Source: an uncultured Bacteroidales bacterium
Lineage (GTDB): Bacteria > Bacteroidota > Bacteroidia > Bacteroidales > Paludibacteraceae
Length of the DNA stretch: 64,000 nt
Assembly (NCBI GenBank): GCA_900321005.1
Contig: ONUF01000009.1
Location: 1-64,000 of the forward strand
Reading direction: 5' to 3'
The notes beneath the pieces are model-generated. The model was given only the letters and a program-made list of their open reading frames with translations. It was not told where the DNA came from and made no database searches. This document shows, in pieces, positions 42,167-51,178 of this stretch. How positions within the stretch are numbered: the first letter of the stretch is position 1; every line of letters starts with the position of its first letter. The translations under genes were made by a program, and so were the position numbers.

Positions 42167-43293
42167 AGGACATTACCAGTAATGTACGACAATTGTTCTT
42201 CGTCGAGTTCGGTGTGCATAGGTAAGGAAAGCACGCATGCTGCGAGACGTTCTGCTACGGGGAAATCGCCGTCTTTGTAACGCGGGTCGCGGTAGGCTTT
42301 CTGCTGGTGTAGCGGCACGGGGTAGTAGATCATCGCAGGGATACCGGCAGCCGCCAGTCCCTCGCGCAGTTTGTCGCGGTCAGCACCCACCACGCGCAGC
42401 GTATATTGGTGGAACACATGCGTCGAATGTGCCTGCCGTCCCGGTATCAGGAGTTTACCACTGATTGCTGAATTCTGATCACTGAATACGCTATCATAAT
42501 ACGCCGCGGCGCGTTGACGCGCAGCGATATACTCGTCTAAGTGCGGCAGTTTGGCATCGAGGATAGCGGCCTGGATGCTGTCCAATCGGCTGTTCACACC
42601 CACCTCGTCGTGATGGTAGCGCACATGGCATCCGTGGTTGGCGATCGCCCGCATACGTTCTGCCAGCGCATCGTCGTTAGTGAAGATAGCGCCGCCGTCG
42701 CCGTAGCAGCCGAGGTTCTTCGAGGGGAAGAAAGAGGTGCAGCCGATATCGCCGATAGTGCCCGCCTGCTTCGTCTCGCCGTTGGAGAAAGTGAACGTCG
42801 CGCCGATAGCCTGGCATGCGTCCTCGACTACGTATATATGCTTCTCTTTGGCGAGCGCCATGAGTGCTTCCATGTCGGCGCACTGACCGAACAGGTGAAC
42901 CGGCACAATAGCTTTTGTACGCGGCGTGATAGCGCGGCGCACTGCCTCGATATCCATGTTCATCGTCTCCCAATCGACATCGACCACCACCGGCGTCAAG
43001 CCCAGCAGCGCCACCACTTCGGCGGTAGCGATGAAGGTGAAAGTCGGCGTGATGACTTCGTCGCCGGGCTTCAGTCCCAGACCCATGAGCGCTATCTGGA
43101 GCGCATCTGTACCGTTCCCGACGGGGATAACGTGCTTGGCACCCGTGTAGGCCTCCAGGTGCTCCTGGAATGCCGCCACTTTCGGTCCTTTGATGAACGC
43201 GGCACTGTCGATGACTTCCTGAATGCCGGCATCGATATCGGCTTTGATACGTTGGTACTGCGTCTGCAGATCAACCATTTGAATCTTTCTCAT
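42142..43293 (-). CDS. DegT/DnrJ/EryC1/StrS family sugar aminotransferase
   Basis: 383 residues. PLP-dependent aminotransferase acting on nucleotide-linked keto-sugars. GNGTDALQIAL, PTFTFIATAEVV, EDACQAIGA, and the Schiff-base Lys in SFFPSKNLGCYGDGG (~190), then GVNSRLDSIQAAIL. It probably contributes to cell-surface polysaccharide or LPS sugars. A CTGATTGCTGAATTCTGATC mini-repeat (42459-42490) inserts SVFSDQNSAISGKLL. The start overlaps the YbbR-like stop by 4 nt. Confidence 0.92.
   Translation of the reverse strand: MRKIQMVDLQTQYQRIKADIDAGIQEVIDSAAFIKGPKVAAFQEHLEAYTGAKHVIPVGNGTDALQIALMGLGLKPGDEVITPTFTFIATAEVVALLGLTPVVVDVDWETMNMDIEAVRRAITPRTKAIVPVHLFGQCADMEALMALAKEKHIYVVEDACQAIGATFTFSNGETKQAGTIGDIGCTSFFPSKNLGCYGDGGAIFTNDDALAERMRAIANHGCHVRYHHDEVGVNSRLDSIQAAILDAKLPHLDEYIAARQRAAAYYDSVFSDQNSAISGKLLIPGRQAHSTHVFHQYTLRVVGADRDKLREGLAAAGIPAMIYYPVPLHQQKAYRDPRYKDGDFPVAERLAACVLSLPMHTELDEEQLSYITGNVLKLMIDNC
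42459..42490 (-). repeat. CTGATTG/CTGAATT/CTGATCA heptamer repeat in the aminotransferase gene
   Basis: CTGATTG, CTGAATT, CTGATCA, CTGAATA in tandem on plus; on minus stop-free as SDQNSAISG. Confidence 0.85.
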
Positions 43294-44204
43294 TGTTCCA
43301 TTAAAAATTCCACGACTCCCGGATAGACCCAGGCTGCCGTGATGAATGGGTTTGTATAACTCAGTTCGACGTCTAACTTATCCTCGTGTTCGGGCGAGTA
43401 GCGGCATACCGCGTGCAGGTCCGTCGGCTGTACTTCGTTGAAATGCGCCATACCTACGCGCGCTGTCACTTCCACCTCGGGAGGGAAGAGACGGATCCGG
43501 CGACCTTCCGGCACACCCGTCACATGTATCGGGATGATGAATTTCTTCTCCGTGAAGCGCTCGGTGACGACCGTCAGGTCCACGCTGTCCACTTCGGCAC
43601 GCACCTTGCGGGGGATGTCCAACGCTACGCGCAGCACCGAGGTGTCGCATAACTGCTCGAACGTCCGCGCCTCCGTAAAGATCGTGTCTATCTGCTGCAA
43701 GGTCTTGTCCTGACCGAAGAGCTTCAGCCGCGTGCGACCGAGGGTAGGGGCTCCGACTAACTGGTACTCCGCCGCGGGTTGGATGTCGCAGCGAGATACG
43801 ATAGGCACGGATTTCTCCTGCTCCGTGAAATAGGTACAGGTGATCTCCTCCGGGCGCGTCTCGATCAACCGACTCGTACCCTGCAATATATCGCTTATAC
43901 TGCGGCGCAGCGCATCCGACGGCACGTGGATCGTTCCGCGTTCGCCGTGGATATACGGATGCAGGTCGATCGTCAGGCGCAGCGTCTCCTTATGGTAACT
44001 GTTCAGCCGCGAGCCCGCGTCGCGCACCTCGATCATCACCGTGTCCGGCAACTGCTCGTCTAACGCGATAGCGCTCGGCTTACCCGTGTACTGGATGAGC
44101 ACAGGGACGCGCGTGTTACGCACGGAGTTCATCGCATGGCCGTACCATATGCACGCTGCCAAAAACAAGAACAGCAGAAATGTCAAAACATCCCGTTTCA
44201 TCAA
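43290..44204 (-). CDS. YbbR-like domain protein
   Basis: 304 residues. One N-terminal membrane helix (DVLTFLLFLFLAACIWYGHA) and a beta-rich periplasmic part with repeating YbbR-type strands (IPIHVTGVPEGRRIRLFPPEVEVTARVG near the C-terminus). In Bacteroidota a YbbR-like gene typically lies downstream of yajC, as here. It may regulate a diadenylate cyclase as CdaR does in Firmicutes, but none is present here. The start is the first of two adjacent ATGs. Confidence 0.7.
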   Translation of the reverse strand: MMKRDVLTFLLFLFLAACIWYGHAMNSVRNTRVPVLIQYTGKPSAIALDEQLPDTVMIEVRDAGSRLNSYHKETLRLTIDLHPYIHGERGTIHVPSDALRRSISDILQGTSRLIETRPEEITCTYFTEQEKSVPIVSRCDIQPAAEYQLVGAPTLGRTRLKLFGQDKTLQQIDTIFTEARTFEQLCDTSVLRVALDIPRKVRAEVDSVDLTVVTERFTEKKFIIPIHVTGVPEGRRIRLFPPEVEVTARVGMAHFNEVQPTDLHAVCRYSPEHEDKLDVELSYTNPFITAAWVYPGVVEFLMEQ

Positions 44205-44226
44205 TAATCAATAATCAATCATCAAT
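44203..44226 (-). repeat. ATCAATA/ATCATCA mini-repeat between yajC and the YbbR-like gene
   Basis: CAATAATCAATAATCAATCA, then TCAATT on plus, in the 21-nt gap. Confidence 0.7.
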
Positions 44227-44555
44227 TACTTCTGCTCAGCAGAAGCAGCATCGCTCGCATCCGCGAACACGCTCTCTTTGCTAACCTTGATGGTGACGTC
44301 CTTGGCGATAGTGATGATGAAGGCATTCTCCTGAACCTCTTTGATCTCGCCGTAGATACCGCCGGCGGTCACTACCTTGTCGCCTTTCTTCATCGACTCG
44401 CGTTGTTTCTGCAGCTCTTTCTGCTTCTTCGTCTGCGGACGAATCATAAAGAAATAGAATACTACGAAGATCAGGATCATCATGATCCAGAAACTCCACT
44501 GACTACCTTGTTGCGCAGCGCCCTCTGTGGCCTGCAAAAAAATCAAATTCAGCAT
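44226..44555 (-). CDS. yajC: Preprotein translocase subunit YajC
   Basis: 109 residues. Accessory SecDF partner. One membrane helix (WSFWIMMILIFVVFYFFMI) is followed by RPQTKKQKELQKQRESMKKGDKV, then a beta-barrel-like VVTAGGIYGEIKEV and EDVTIKVSKESV-type segment, the standard YajC layout and length. It sits 8 nt after nusB and upstream of the YbbR-like gene. Confidence 0.95.
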   Translation of the reverse strand: MLNLIFLQATEGAAQQGSQWSFWIMMILIFVVFYFFMIRPQTKKQKELQKQRESMKKGDKVVTAGGIYGEIKEVQENAFIITIAKDVTIKVSKESVFADASDAASAEQK

Positions 44556-44563
44556 AATATAAA

Positions 44564-45505
44564 TTATTTAATTGTTTCGGCCTTAAATATCTTGAGGTCT
44601 CTCATTATCTCGGTGAGGATGCCGTTGATGAACATATAGTTCTTGTCGCCCGAGTACTCTTTCGCCAACTCGATATACTCGTTGAGCGAGACGGTGATGG
44701 CGATGTCCGGGAACTCGATGATCTCCGCCAGTGCGACCTCGAGGATGATGCGGTCCATATACGCGATACGGTCGGCTTCCCAGCCCTTCAGGTGCGAGTC
44801 GATGAGTTGCTCGTATTGCGCATGTCCTTCTAACGCTTTCTCCAGCAGCGTCGTCGCGAACACCACTTCGTCCTCATGGTCGAACATCTCGAGTAGCGGC
44901 GTCTCCGGTGTGCTCTCTATCGTGAAGCGCTTGATGGTCTTCACTACGTAACTCAGCACGATGTCCGCATCCGTCACCCAGTTGGCTTTGTCCAGCACCA
45001 GCTCCATCTCGTCCAGCGCCTCCGTCAGCGCCTCATTGCCCGGCAGCAGGTTCTGATAGATATAGCGCCATATACGCTTGTCGTCCTCGTAGCTGCAGGT
45101 ATCCGCCTCCATGTAGTTGCGGTACTGCTCGCTCTCTGTCAACCGGCGATAGATATCGCTCACGGCCGGCATGCCGCTATCCCAACTCAGGCGCTGCTCG
45201 GCCACCCGCGCGCGTAGAGCACGGTTGTCGAACAGCTGCTGCGCCAAGCGGTTCTGTACAAATCGCCTGTTCGGTGTCCAATCCGCATGGGTAGCACGGG
45301 CGCGCGCTATCTGCTCCTCTAACTGCTTTTGCGCGTAGGCTGTCAACTCATTGGCGAAGTCCAACAGCAGGAAGTATAAATCATACGTGTCGGCAAAACT
45401 CTTCAGCAACTCTTTCCGTGCTGAAACCACTGTTTTGTCATTGTCTTTGTAGTAGGCGAACAGGGTCTGTACCACCCGTGTTCGAACCATCGATCGGTTA
45501 ATCAT
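44564..45505 (-). CDS. nusB: Transcription antitermination factor NusB
   Basis: 313 residues, long as in Bacteroidota: a ~150-residue N-terminal extension precedes the classic all-helical NusB domain (~180-310, with TLLEKALEGHAQYEQLIDSHLKGW, RIAYMDRIILEVALAEIIEFPDI, SLNEYIELAKEYSG and FINGILTEI). It binds boxA RNA with S10 to allow complete rRNA transcription. The start MINRSMVRTRVVQTLFAYY fits homologues; further upstream in-frame codons cover the promoter. First gene of the long minus unit. Confidence 0.92.
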   Translation of the reverse strand: MINRSMVRTRVVQTLFAYYKDNDKTVVSARKELLKSFADTYDLYFLLLDFANELTAYAQKQLEEQIARARATHADWTPNRRFVQNRLAQQLFDNRALRARVAEQRLSWDSGMPAVSDIYRRLTESEQYRNYMEADTCSYEDDKRIWRYIYQNLLPGNEALTEALDEMELVLDKANWVTDADIVLSYVVKTIKRFTIESTPETPLLEMFDHEDEVVFATTLLEKALEGHAQYEQLIDSHLKGWEADRIAYMDRIILEVALAEIIEFPDIAITVSLNEYIELAKEYSGDKNYMFINGILTEIMRDLKIFKAETIK

Positions 45506-45529
45506 ATCGTCCGAAATCAAAATACAGCG

Positions 45530-45561
45530 CAAAATTACAAAAAAAATTTGATATACGCAAA
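45530..45561 (-). promoter_or_regulatory. Promoter of the nusB-to-yggS unit
   Basis: On minus: -33 TTTG (45561-45558), 20-nt spacer, -7 TAATTTTG (45537-45530); extended -33 TTGCGTATATC. Confidence 0.78.
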
Positions 45562-45596
45562 TAAAATAGGGAATTTTTCGAAAAAGTGCGCGCGCA

Positions 45597-45628
45597 CTTG
45601 CATATATGCAATTTTTGTAGTATCTTTG
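45597..45628 (+). promoter_or_regulatory. Promoter of hppA
   Basis: -33 CTTG (45597-45600), 20-nt spacer, -7 TATCTTTG (45621-45628); extended -33 TTGCATATATG. Confidence 0.75.
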
Positions 45629-45682
45629 CAGCCGCAAACAATTTAACACCAATTAATACCAATTTTCTAAACACAAAATCTT

Positions 45683-47899
45683 ATGAGTGATTTAACAGTT
45701 TTGATGTATGTCGTATTAGCGGCATCCGTCTTAGCGCTCGGTTTTGCGTACTTCTTCTACCGCTCGATGTTGAGCAAGGACGAAGGCACAGAACTGATGA
45801 AGACCATTGCTTCGCACGTGCGTAAAGGCGCAATGGCGTATCTCAAACAGCAGTACAAAGTGGTGACAATCGTATTCGTCGTATTGGCTGCAGTCTTTGC
45901 CATCATGGCGTATTTCAACCTCCAGAACGGTATCGTATGGTTCGCGTTCCTGACCGGCGGTTTCTTCTCCGGCTTGGCGGGTTTCTTCGGTATGAAGACG
46001 GCGACTTACGCTTCGGCACGCACCGCTAATGCGGCACGTCAGAGCTTGAACGCAGGTCTGCAGGTCGCTTTCCGCTCGGGTGCCGTGATGGGTCTGACGG
46101 TGGTTGGTCTGGCGCTGCTGGACATCGCCGGATGGTTCCTGGTACTGCAGAAGACGGGGCTCCTCGCGCTCGTAGGTGCGGACGGTGACCTGATCACCAT
46201 CACCACGACGATGTTGACCTTCGGTATGGGTGCTTCGACGCAAGCCTTGTTTGCCCGCGTCGGTGGCGGTATCTACACCAAGGCAGCGGACGTAGGTGCG
46301 GACCTCGTAGGTAAGACCGAATATAACATCCCGGAGGATGACCCGCGTAACCCCGCGACGATAGCCGATAACGTAGGTGATAACGTAGGTGACGTAGCCG
46401 GTATGGGTGCCGACCTGTATGAGTCCTACGCCGGTTCGATACTTGCTACAATGGCGCTCGGTGCTTCGGCGTTTGCCTTAGTGCCGGAGATGCAGCTCAA
46501 AGCGGTGCTCGCGCCGTCGCTCATCGCGGCATGCGGCGTGCTGCTGTCGCTGATTGGTATCTTCCTTGTGAAGACCAAAGAGGGCGCAGGCATGAAGGAG
46601 TTGCTCCGCGCGCTGGCTATCGGTACGAACACCGCAGCCTTCCTCATCGCCGGTGTGACCTTCGGTATCTTCTACTGGCTGCTCGGCGACAACGCTGCTG
46701 CCCCGAATCAATGGTGGCAGGTGAGCCTCTCGGTCGTAGTAGGTCTGCTCGCCGGCGTGATCATCGGTAAATCGACCGAGTACTACACGAGTCAGAGTTA
46801 TAAGCCGACCCAGAAAGTGAGCGAGAGTTCGCAGACCGGTCCGGCTACCGTTATCATCAGCGGTCTGGGCCTCGGTATGCTCTCTACGGCTGTTCCGGTC
46901 ATCACCGTAGGTGTAGCGATCATCCTCGCGTATCTCTGCGCGAATGGTTTCCATGTAGAGTTCAGCGCCGCTAACCTGAGTATGGGCCTGTACGGTATCG
47001 GTATCGCTGCTGTCGGCATGCTCTCGACGCTCGGTATAACGCTCGCTACGGATGCGTATGGTCCTATCGCCGACAACGCCGGCGGTAATGCCGAGATGAG
47101 CGGCCTGCCCGCAGAGGTGCGTCAACGTACGGACGCCCTCGACGCGCTGGGTAACACCACCGCCGCTACGGGTAAGGGTTTTGCTATCGGCTCTGCGGCT
47201 CTCACAGCACTCGCATTGCTCGCTTCCTATGTAGAGGAGATCAAGATCGCGCTCATCCGCACGGGTGAGGCGCTGCCGAACGGGGTAGAGGCCGCGAAAG
47301 CGACGCTCGTGGACTTCATGGACGCATATAACGTCAACCTGATGAACCCGATTGTGCTCGTAGGTATCTTCATCGGCTCGATGATGGCCTTCCTGTTCTG
47401 CGGCTTGACGATGAACGCTGTCGGCCGCGCGGCACAGAAGATGGTGGAGGAGGTGCGTCGTCAGTTCCAGACCATCAAGGGTATCCTCGAAGGCAAGGCC
47501 GATCCGGACTATGCCCGCTGCGTAGCGATCTCGACGAAGGGTGCACAACATGAGATGTTGCTGCCGTCTATCCTGGCGATCATCGTTCCGATCATCACGG
47601 GTCTGGTACTCGGCGTAGCCGGTGTGCTCGGTCTGCTCATCGGCGGTCTGGCAACAGGCTTCGTGCTCGCTGTGTTCATGGCGAATGCCGGAGGTGCGTG
47701 GGACAACGCGAAGAAATATGTAGAGGAAGGACACTTCGGCGGCAAGGGCAGTGACTGCCACAAGGCGACCGTCGTAGGCGACACCGTAGGTGATCCGTTC
47801 AAAGACACGTCGGGTCCGAGTCTGAACATCCTTATCAAACTGATGTCGATGGTATCTATTGTGATGGCCGGTTTGACCGTCACTTACCACCTGTTATAA
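45683..47899 (+). CDS. hppA: K+-dependent membrane pyrophosphatase (Na+ pump type)
   Basis: 738 residues, about 16 helices, the usual size. Hydrolyses PPi to export Na+ and/or H+. PPi-site motifs: GGGIYTKAADVGADLVGKTE (DVGADLVGK signature), EDDPRNPATIADNVGDNVGD, and near the C-terminus GGAWDNAKKYVE and KATVVGDTVGDPFKDTSGP. GNTTAATGKGFAIG has Ala where K+-independent enzymes have Lys, which indicates K+ dependence; Na+ transport is the common state in Bacteroidales. Guanine deaminase begins 1 nt later. Confidence 0.95.
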   Translation: MSDLTVLMYVVLAASVLALGFAYFFYRSMLSKDEGTELMKTIASHVRKGAMAYLKQQYKVVTIVFVVLAAVFAIMAYFNLQNGIVWFAFLTGGFFSGLAGFFGMKTATYASARTANAARQSLNAGLQVAFRSGAVMGLTVVGLALLDIAGWFLVLQKTGLLALVGADGDLITITTTMLTFGMGASTQALFARVGGGIYTKAADVGADLVGKTEYNIPEDDPRNPATIADNVGDNVGDVAGMGADLYESYAGSILATMALGASAFALVPEMQLKAVLAPSLIAACGVLLSLIGIFLVKTKEGAGMKELLRALAIGTNTAAFLIAGVTFGIFYWLLGDNAAAPNQWWQVSLSVVVGLLAGVIIGKSTEYYTSQSYKPTQKVSESSQTGPATVIISGLGLGMLSTAVPVITVGVAIILAYLCANGFHVEFSAANLSMGLYGIGIAAVGMLSTLGITLATDAYGPIADNAGGNAEMSGLPAEVRQRTDALDALGNTTAATGKGFAIGSAALTALALLASYVEEIKIALIRTGEALPNGVEAAKATLVDFMDAYNVNLMNPIVLVGIFIGSMMAFLFCGLTMNAVGRAAQKMVEEVRRQFQTIKGILEGKADPDYARCVAISTKGAQHEMLLPSILAIIVPIITGLVLGVAGVLGLLIGGLATGFVLAVFMANAGGAWDNAKKYVEEGHFGGKGSDCHKATVVGDTVGDPFKDTSGPSLNILIKLMSMVSIVMAGLTVTYHLL

Positions 47900-47900
47900 T

Positions 47901-49172
47901 ATGAAGATTTACAGAGGAAACATTCTTTTCACGCCCACTCCGGAACAGTTTACTGTTCTGGAGCGCGGCTATGTGATTGTAGGCGATGACGGGATCATCA
48001 TCAAGACCTGTCAGGACCTGCCGGATGACTGCCAGAACGTAGAGGTAGTCGATTTCGGCGACCAGCTCGTGATGCCGGCGATGAACGACCTGCATGTCCA
48101 CGCGCCGCAGTACCGCAACCTCGGTATAGCGATGGACATGGAGTTGCTGCCCTGGCTCAACACCTATACCTTCCCCGAAGAGGCGAAGTACAAAGACCTC
48201 AAGTACGCCGAGCGTATGTACCGTCGGTTTGTACACGACCTGTGGAAATTAGGTACGATGCGTGCCGCTATCTTCGCCACCATCCATCCGGATGCGACCT
48301 GCCTCTTGGCGGACCTGCTCAACGAAGCCGGCATGGGCGGTATGATCGGTCTGGTAGGTATGGACCGCAACAGTCCCTCGACGCTGAGTAACACCGTCGA
48401 GCAGGCCGTAGAAGGCACCAAGCGGGTGATGGAGCATACGAAAGACATGCCGCTCGTCTCCGCCATCGTCACCCCGCGCTTCGTGCCCAGTTGTACGCCG
48501 CGTATGATGACGGCGCTCGGGAAGTTAGCCAATGACTATAAGCTGCCGGTGCAGTCCCACCTGAGCGAGAACCGGTCGGAGATAGAGTGGGTAGCCCAAC
48601 TCGAGCCCCAGTCCACCTGCTACGGCGATGCGTACCACCGCTACGGTATGTTCGGCCAGACACCGACGCTCATGGCGCACTGCTGCTACACCGAAGGCAA
48701 GGAGTTCGAGCTGATGCGCAAGAACCATGTCTTCGCTGTGCACTGCCCGACGAGTAACTGTAACCTTGGTTCAGGTATCGCGCCTATCCGTCGCTTCATC
48801 TCCGCCGGCATCCCCGTCGCGTTGGGTTCCGACGTCTCGGGCGGCAGCGGCTTCTCTATCTTCCGCGTGATGCACTATGCGCTACAAATGGCGAAGATGC
48901 AGTGGGTACGCACCAACCACGAGGACCAGTTCCTGAGCCTGAGCGAAGCGTTCTGGCTCGCGACCAAGTCCGGCGGATCGTTCTTCGGCAAGGTCGGTTC
49001 GTTCGAGCCGGGCTACGCCTTCGATGCACTGGTAGTGGATGACAGTGACCTCAATTTCGATAACTATTCCATCCAGCACCGCCTGGAGCGCTATATCTAC
49101 CTGGGCGACGATCGTCAACTGACCCGCCGTTTCTGCCAAGGAAAGGAGATATCCGCGCCGCGGATTGATTAG
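47901..49172 (+). CDS. guaD: Guanine deaminase-type amidohydrolase
   Basis: 423 residues. Zn-dependent amidohydrolase converting guanine to xanthine and ammonia. MPAMNDLHVHAPQY gives the first metal His pair (~64-67). TPRFVPSCTPRMM, QSHLSENRSEIEWV, HCCYTEG, CPTSNCNLGSG and LGSDVSGGSGFS follow the GuaD order. The N- and C-terminal beta-sandwich strands are present. It is coupled tightly to the pyrophosphatase (1-nt gap). A closely related amidohydrolase specificity cannot be excluded. Confidence 0.85.
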   Translation: MKIYRGNILFTPTPEQFTVLERGYVIVGDDGIIIKTCQDLPDDCQNVEVVDFGDQLVMPAMNDLHVHAPQYRNLGIAMDMELLPWLNTYTFPEEAKYKDLKYAERMYRRFVHDLWKLGTMRAAIFATIHPDATCLLADLLNEAGMGGMIGLVGMDRNSPSTLSNTVEQAVEGTKRVMEHTKDMPLVSAIVTPRFVPSCTPRMMTALGKLANDYKLPVQSHLSENRSEIEWVAQLEPQSTCYGDAYHRYGMFGQTPTLMAHCCYTEGKEFELMRKNHVFAVHCPTSNCNLGSGIAPIRRFISAGIPVALGSDVSGGSGFSIFRVMHYALQMAKMQWVRTNHEDQFLSLSEAFWLATKSGGSFFGKVGSFEPGYAFDALVVDDSDLNFDNYSIQHRLERYIYLGDDRQLTRRFCQGKEISAPRID

Positions 49173-49194
49173 CTGATTACTGATTACTGATTAC
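49173..49194 (+). repeat. CTGATTA heptamer array between guaD and the lipoate ligase-like gene
   Basis: Three perfect CTGATTA units directly after the TAG stop, then CTAA and the next ATG at 49198. Confidence 0.92.
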
Positions 49195-49197
49195 TAA

Positions 49198-49833
49198 ATG
49201 CTGATAGCTCATTACCCCGAAGGGCTGGCTCTGATTGACTATTTGGATAAGGAGCAAGAATTAGTGAAGAGTGTCCAAGAACCGACACTCTTCACTTGGA
49301 TTGTATCGCCGACGGTTATCTACGGCCGGCATCAGAGCGCCGAGATAGAGGTGAACGAAGCCTACTGCCGCGAGCACGGCATCGCCGTCGTGCAGCGCAA
49401 GAGCGGGGGAGGGTGCGTCTATGCGGACGAAGGTAACCTGATGATCTCGTATGTAGAGCCTTCAGATTTCAGTCGTCAGCATTCAGATCAGAACACCTTT
49501 GCGCGCTTCCTGGCGATGATGGCGCAAGCGCTGCAGGCCAAAGGACTGCCGGCGGTGACGACGGCGCATAATGACATATTGGTGGACGGAAGAAAAGTCT
49601 CCGGCTGCGCGTGCTTCACCGGCCCGACGGGCACTATCGTGCATGGCACCTTGCTCTACGACGTCAACCTCGAGGCGATGTTGCAGGCCCTCACGCCGGG
49701 CACCGACAAACTCGCCAAGCACGGCGTAGCGTCCGTAAGACAGCGAGTGGCCAACCTCAGAGAGTTGACCACGGCTTTCGAATCCATTCACGCCTTACGC
49801 GCGTATATAGAAGGATATATAGGGGCGTTATAA
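49198..49833 (+). CDS. Lipoate-protein ligase A-like protein (BPL/LplA/LipB family)
   Basis: 211 residues. VVQRKSGGGCVYADEGNLMISYV carries the family's RRxSGGGxVYxDxGN site, and TAHNDILVDGRKVSGCACF the catalytic/lipoyl-adenylate Lys region, followed by HGTLLYDVN. It attaches lipoate or octanoate to lipoyl domains. The C-terminal accessory domain of full LplA is missing, as in short ligases. A TCAGATTTCAG-type mini-repeat inserts EPSDFSRQHSDQN. It ends with a 6-nt overlap with convergent rsmG. Confidence 0.82.
   Translation: MLIAHYPEGLALIDYLDKEQELVKSVQEPTLFTWIVSPTVIYGRHQSAEIEVNEAYCREHGIAVVQRKSGGGCVYADEGNLMISYVEPSDFSRQHSDQNTFARFLAMMAQALQAKGLPAVTTAHNDILVDGRKVSGCACFTGPTGTIVHGTLLYDVNLEAMLQALTPGTDKLAKHGVASVRQRVANLRELTTAFESIHALRAYIEGYIGAL
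49461..49492 (+). repeat. TTCAGAT / TCAGCAT mini-repeat in the lipoate ligase-like gene
   Basis: CTTCAGATTTCAGTCGTCAG, then CATTCAGATCAG; in frame as PSDFSRQHSDQN. Confidence 0.7.
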
Positions 49834-50442
49834 GGGCAAGTAGATGACTTGTTTGGTGGTAAACCACTCGCCTTTGAAGAACTGAGAGCAGGGGGTGACC
49901 TCTGCTTTTTTTATGAACGGCGCGATCTCTGCCTGCAGGTCGCCGCCTTTGAGGACGACCAGACCGTTCGGCACGGCATTGCGGTGCTTGTTTGACACGT
50001 TCTTGCGCACCAGCTTCACCAGGTCGGGCAGGGGCATCACGGCGCGCGAGACGACGAAGTCAAACTGCCGTTTCTCTTCCTCCGCCCGCTCCTGCTTGCA
50101 CTCCACGTTCGTCAGGCCCAGCGCTGCCGCCACCTCCGATGCCACCTTGATCTTCTTGCCGATGGAGTCGATCAGCAGGAACTGACACTCCGGAAAGAGG
50201 ATGGCCAAGGGGATTCCGGGAAAACCGCCGCCTGTGCCGACATCGAGGATGGTCGTGCCGGGCTGGAAAGGCAGCAGTTTGGCGATCGCGAGGGAATGGA
50301 GCACATGGTGCTCGTAGAGGTTGTCGATGTCCTTGCGGGAGATGACGTTGATCTTGCTGTTCCAATCCCGATAGAGCGCGTCAAGCGCAGCGAACTGCTG
50401 CGCCTGATGCGGGGTTAGTTTGAAATAATCGGAGATTATCAT
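49828..50442 (-). CDS. rsmG: 16S rRNA (guanine527-N7)-methyltransferase RsmG
   Basis: 204 residues. The SAM motif is ILDVGTGGGFPGIPLAILFP (~65-84), followed by LIDSIGKKIKVASEVAAALGL, the catalytic-region VSRAVMPLPDLVKLV and VLKGGDL. The WNSKINVISRKDIDNLYEHHVLHSL N-terminal signature is present. Modifies 16S rRNA position 527. It overlaps yebC by 1 nt upstream and the lipoate ligase end by 6 nt. Confidence 0.95.
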   Translation of the reverse strand: MIISDYFKLTPHQAQQFAALDALYRDWNSKINVISRKDIDNLYEHHVLHSLAIAKLLPFQPGTTILDVGTGGGFPGIPLAILFPECQFLLIDSIGKKIKVASEVAAALGLTNVECKQERAEEEKRQFDFVVSRAVMPLPDLVKLVRKNVSNKHRNAVPNGLVVLKGGDLQAEIAPFIKKAEVTPCSQFFKGEWFTTKQVIYLPL

Positions 50443-51161
50443 TAATCCGCCAGGTTAGTGAACACATTCTGTACGTCTTCGTCCTCCTCGATCTTGTCGA
50501 TGAGTTTCTGTACGGACTCACGTTGGTCTTCCGGCAGCTCTTTGGTGTCGTTCGGGATACGAACGAACTCCATCGACTGGATCTCGAAGCCGTTGTCCTC
50601 GAGGTACTTCTGCATGTTGATCGCCTCGTCGAAGTCGGAGTAGATGACGATGGTGTTCTCCTCCTCGTCCACGCCGAGTTCTTCTACGCCGAAGTCAATG
50701 AGCTCGAGTTCGAGTTCGTCCAGGTCGATACCGTCCTTCATCGTGACGGTGAAGCATGCCTTGCGGTCGAAGAGGAACTGGAGGCTGCCCTGCGTGCCGA
50801 GCGTGCCGCCGAACTTGGTGAAGTACGAGCGGATGTTGGCAACTGTACGCATGTGGTTGTCGGTTGCGGTCTCGACGAAGATAGCGATACCGTGCGGTCC
50901 GTAGCCTTCGTAGTTGATCTCCTTGTAGCCTTCGGACGACTTATCGGTGGCTTTCTTGATAGCGCGGTCGATGTTATCCTTCGGCATGTTCTCCCGCTTG
51001 CACTGCTGGATGAGTGCACGCAGACGCGGGTTGGAGTCCGGATCCGGTCCACCCTCGCGGGCTGCAATAGTGATTTCTTTTCCTAACTTGGTAAATGTGC
51101 GGGACATGTGTCCCCATCTTTTCAGTTTTGTCGCTTTGCGATATTCAAATGCGCGTCCCAT
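50442..51161 (-). CDS. yebC: YebC/PmpR family regulator
   Basis: 239 residues, complete. Family opening MGRAFEYRKATKLKRWGHMS, then KLGKEITIAAREGGPDPDSNPRLR, NMPKDNIDRAIKKA, YEGYGPHGIAIFVETATDNHMRTVANIRSYFTKFGGTLG and the acidic C-terminal domains. Family members act in transcription or as translation factors for difficult peptide motifs. It starts 17 nt after the OmpA-family gene, so probably belongs to that unit. Confidence 0.95.
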   Translation of the reverse strand: MGRAFEYRKATKLKRWGHMSRTFTKLGKEITIAAREGGPDPDSNPRLRALIQQCKRENMPKDNIDRAIKKATDKSSEGYKEINYEGYGPHGIAIFVETATDNHMRTVANIRSYFTKFGGTLGTQGSLQFLFDRKACFTVTMKDGIDLDELELELIDFGVEELGVDEEENTIVIYSDFDEAINMQKYLEDNGFEIQSMEFVRIPNDTKELPEDQRESVQKLIDKIEEDEDVQNVFTNLAD

Positions 51162-51178
51162 ATGTTAATATTTTATGA

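Noticed and set aside
46478..47890. A 470-codon open frame on minus, opposite the pyrophosphatase
   Set aside because: Low-complexity Arg/His/Glu/Asp-rich translation with no domain; the plus-strand pyrophosphatase is unmistakable.
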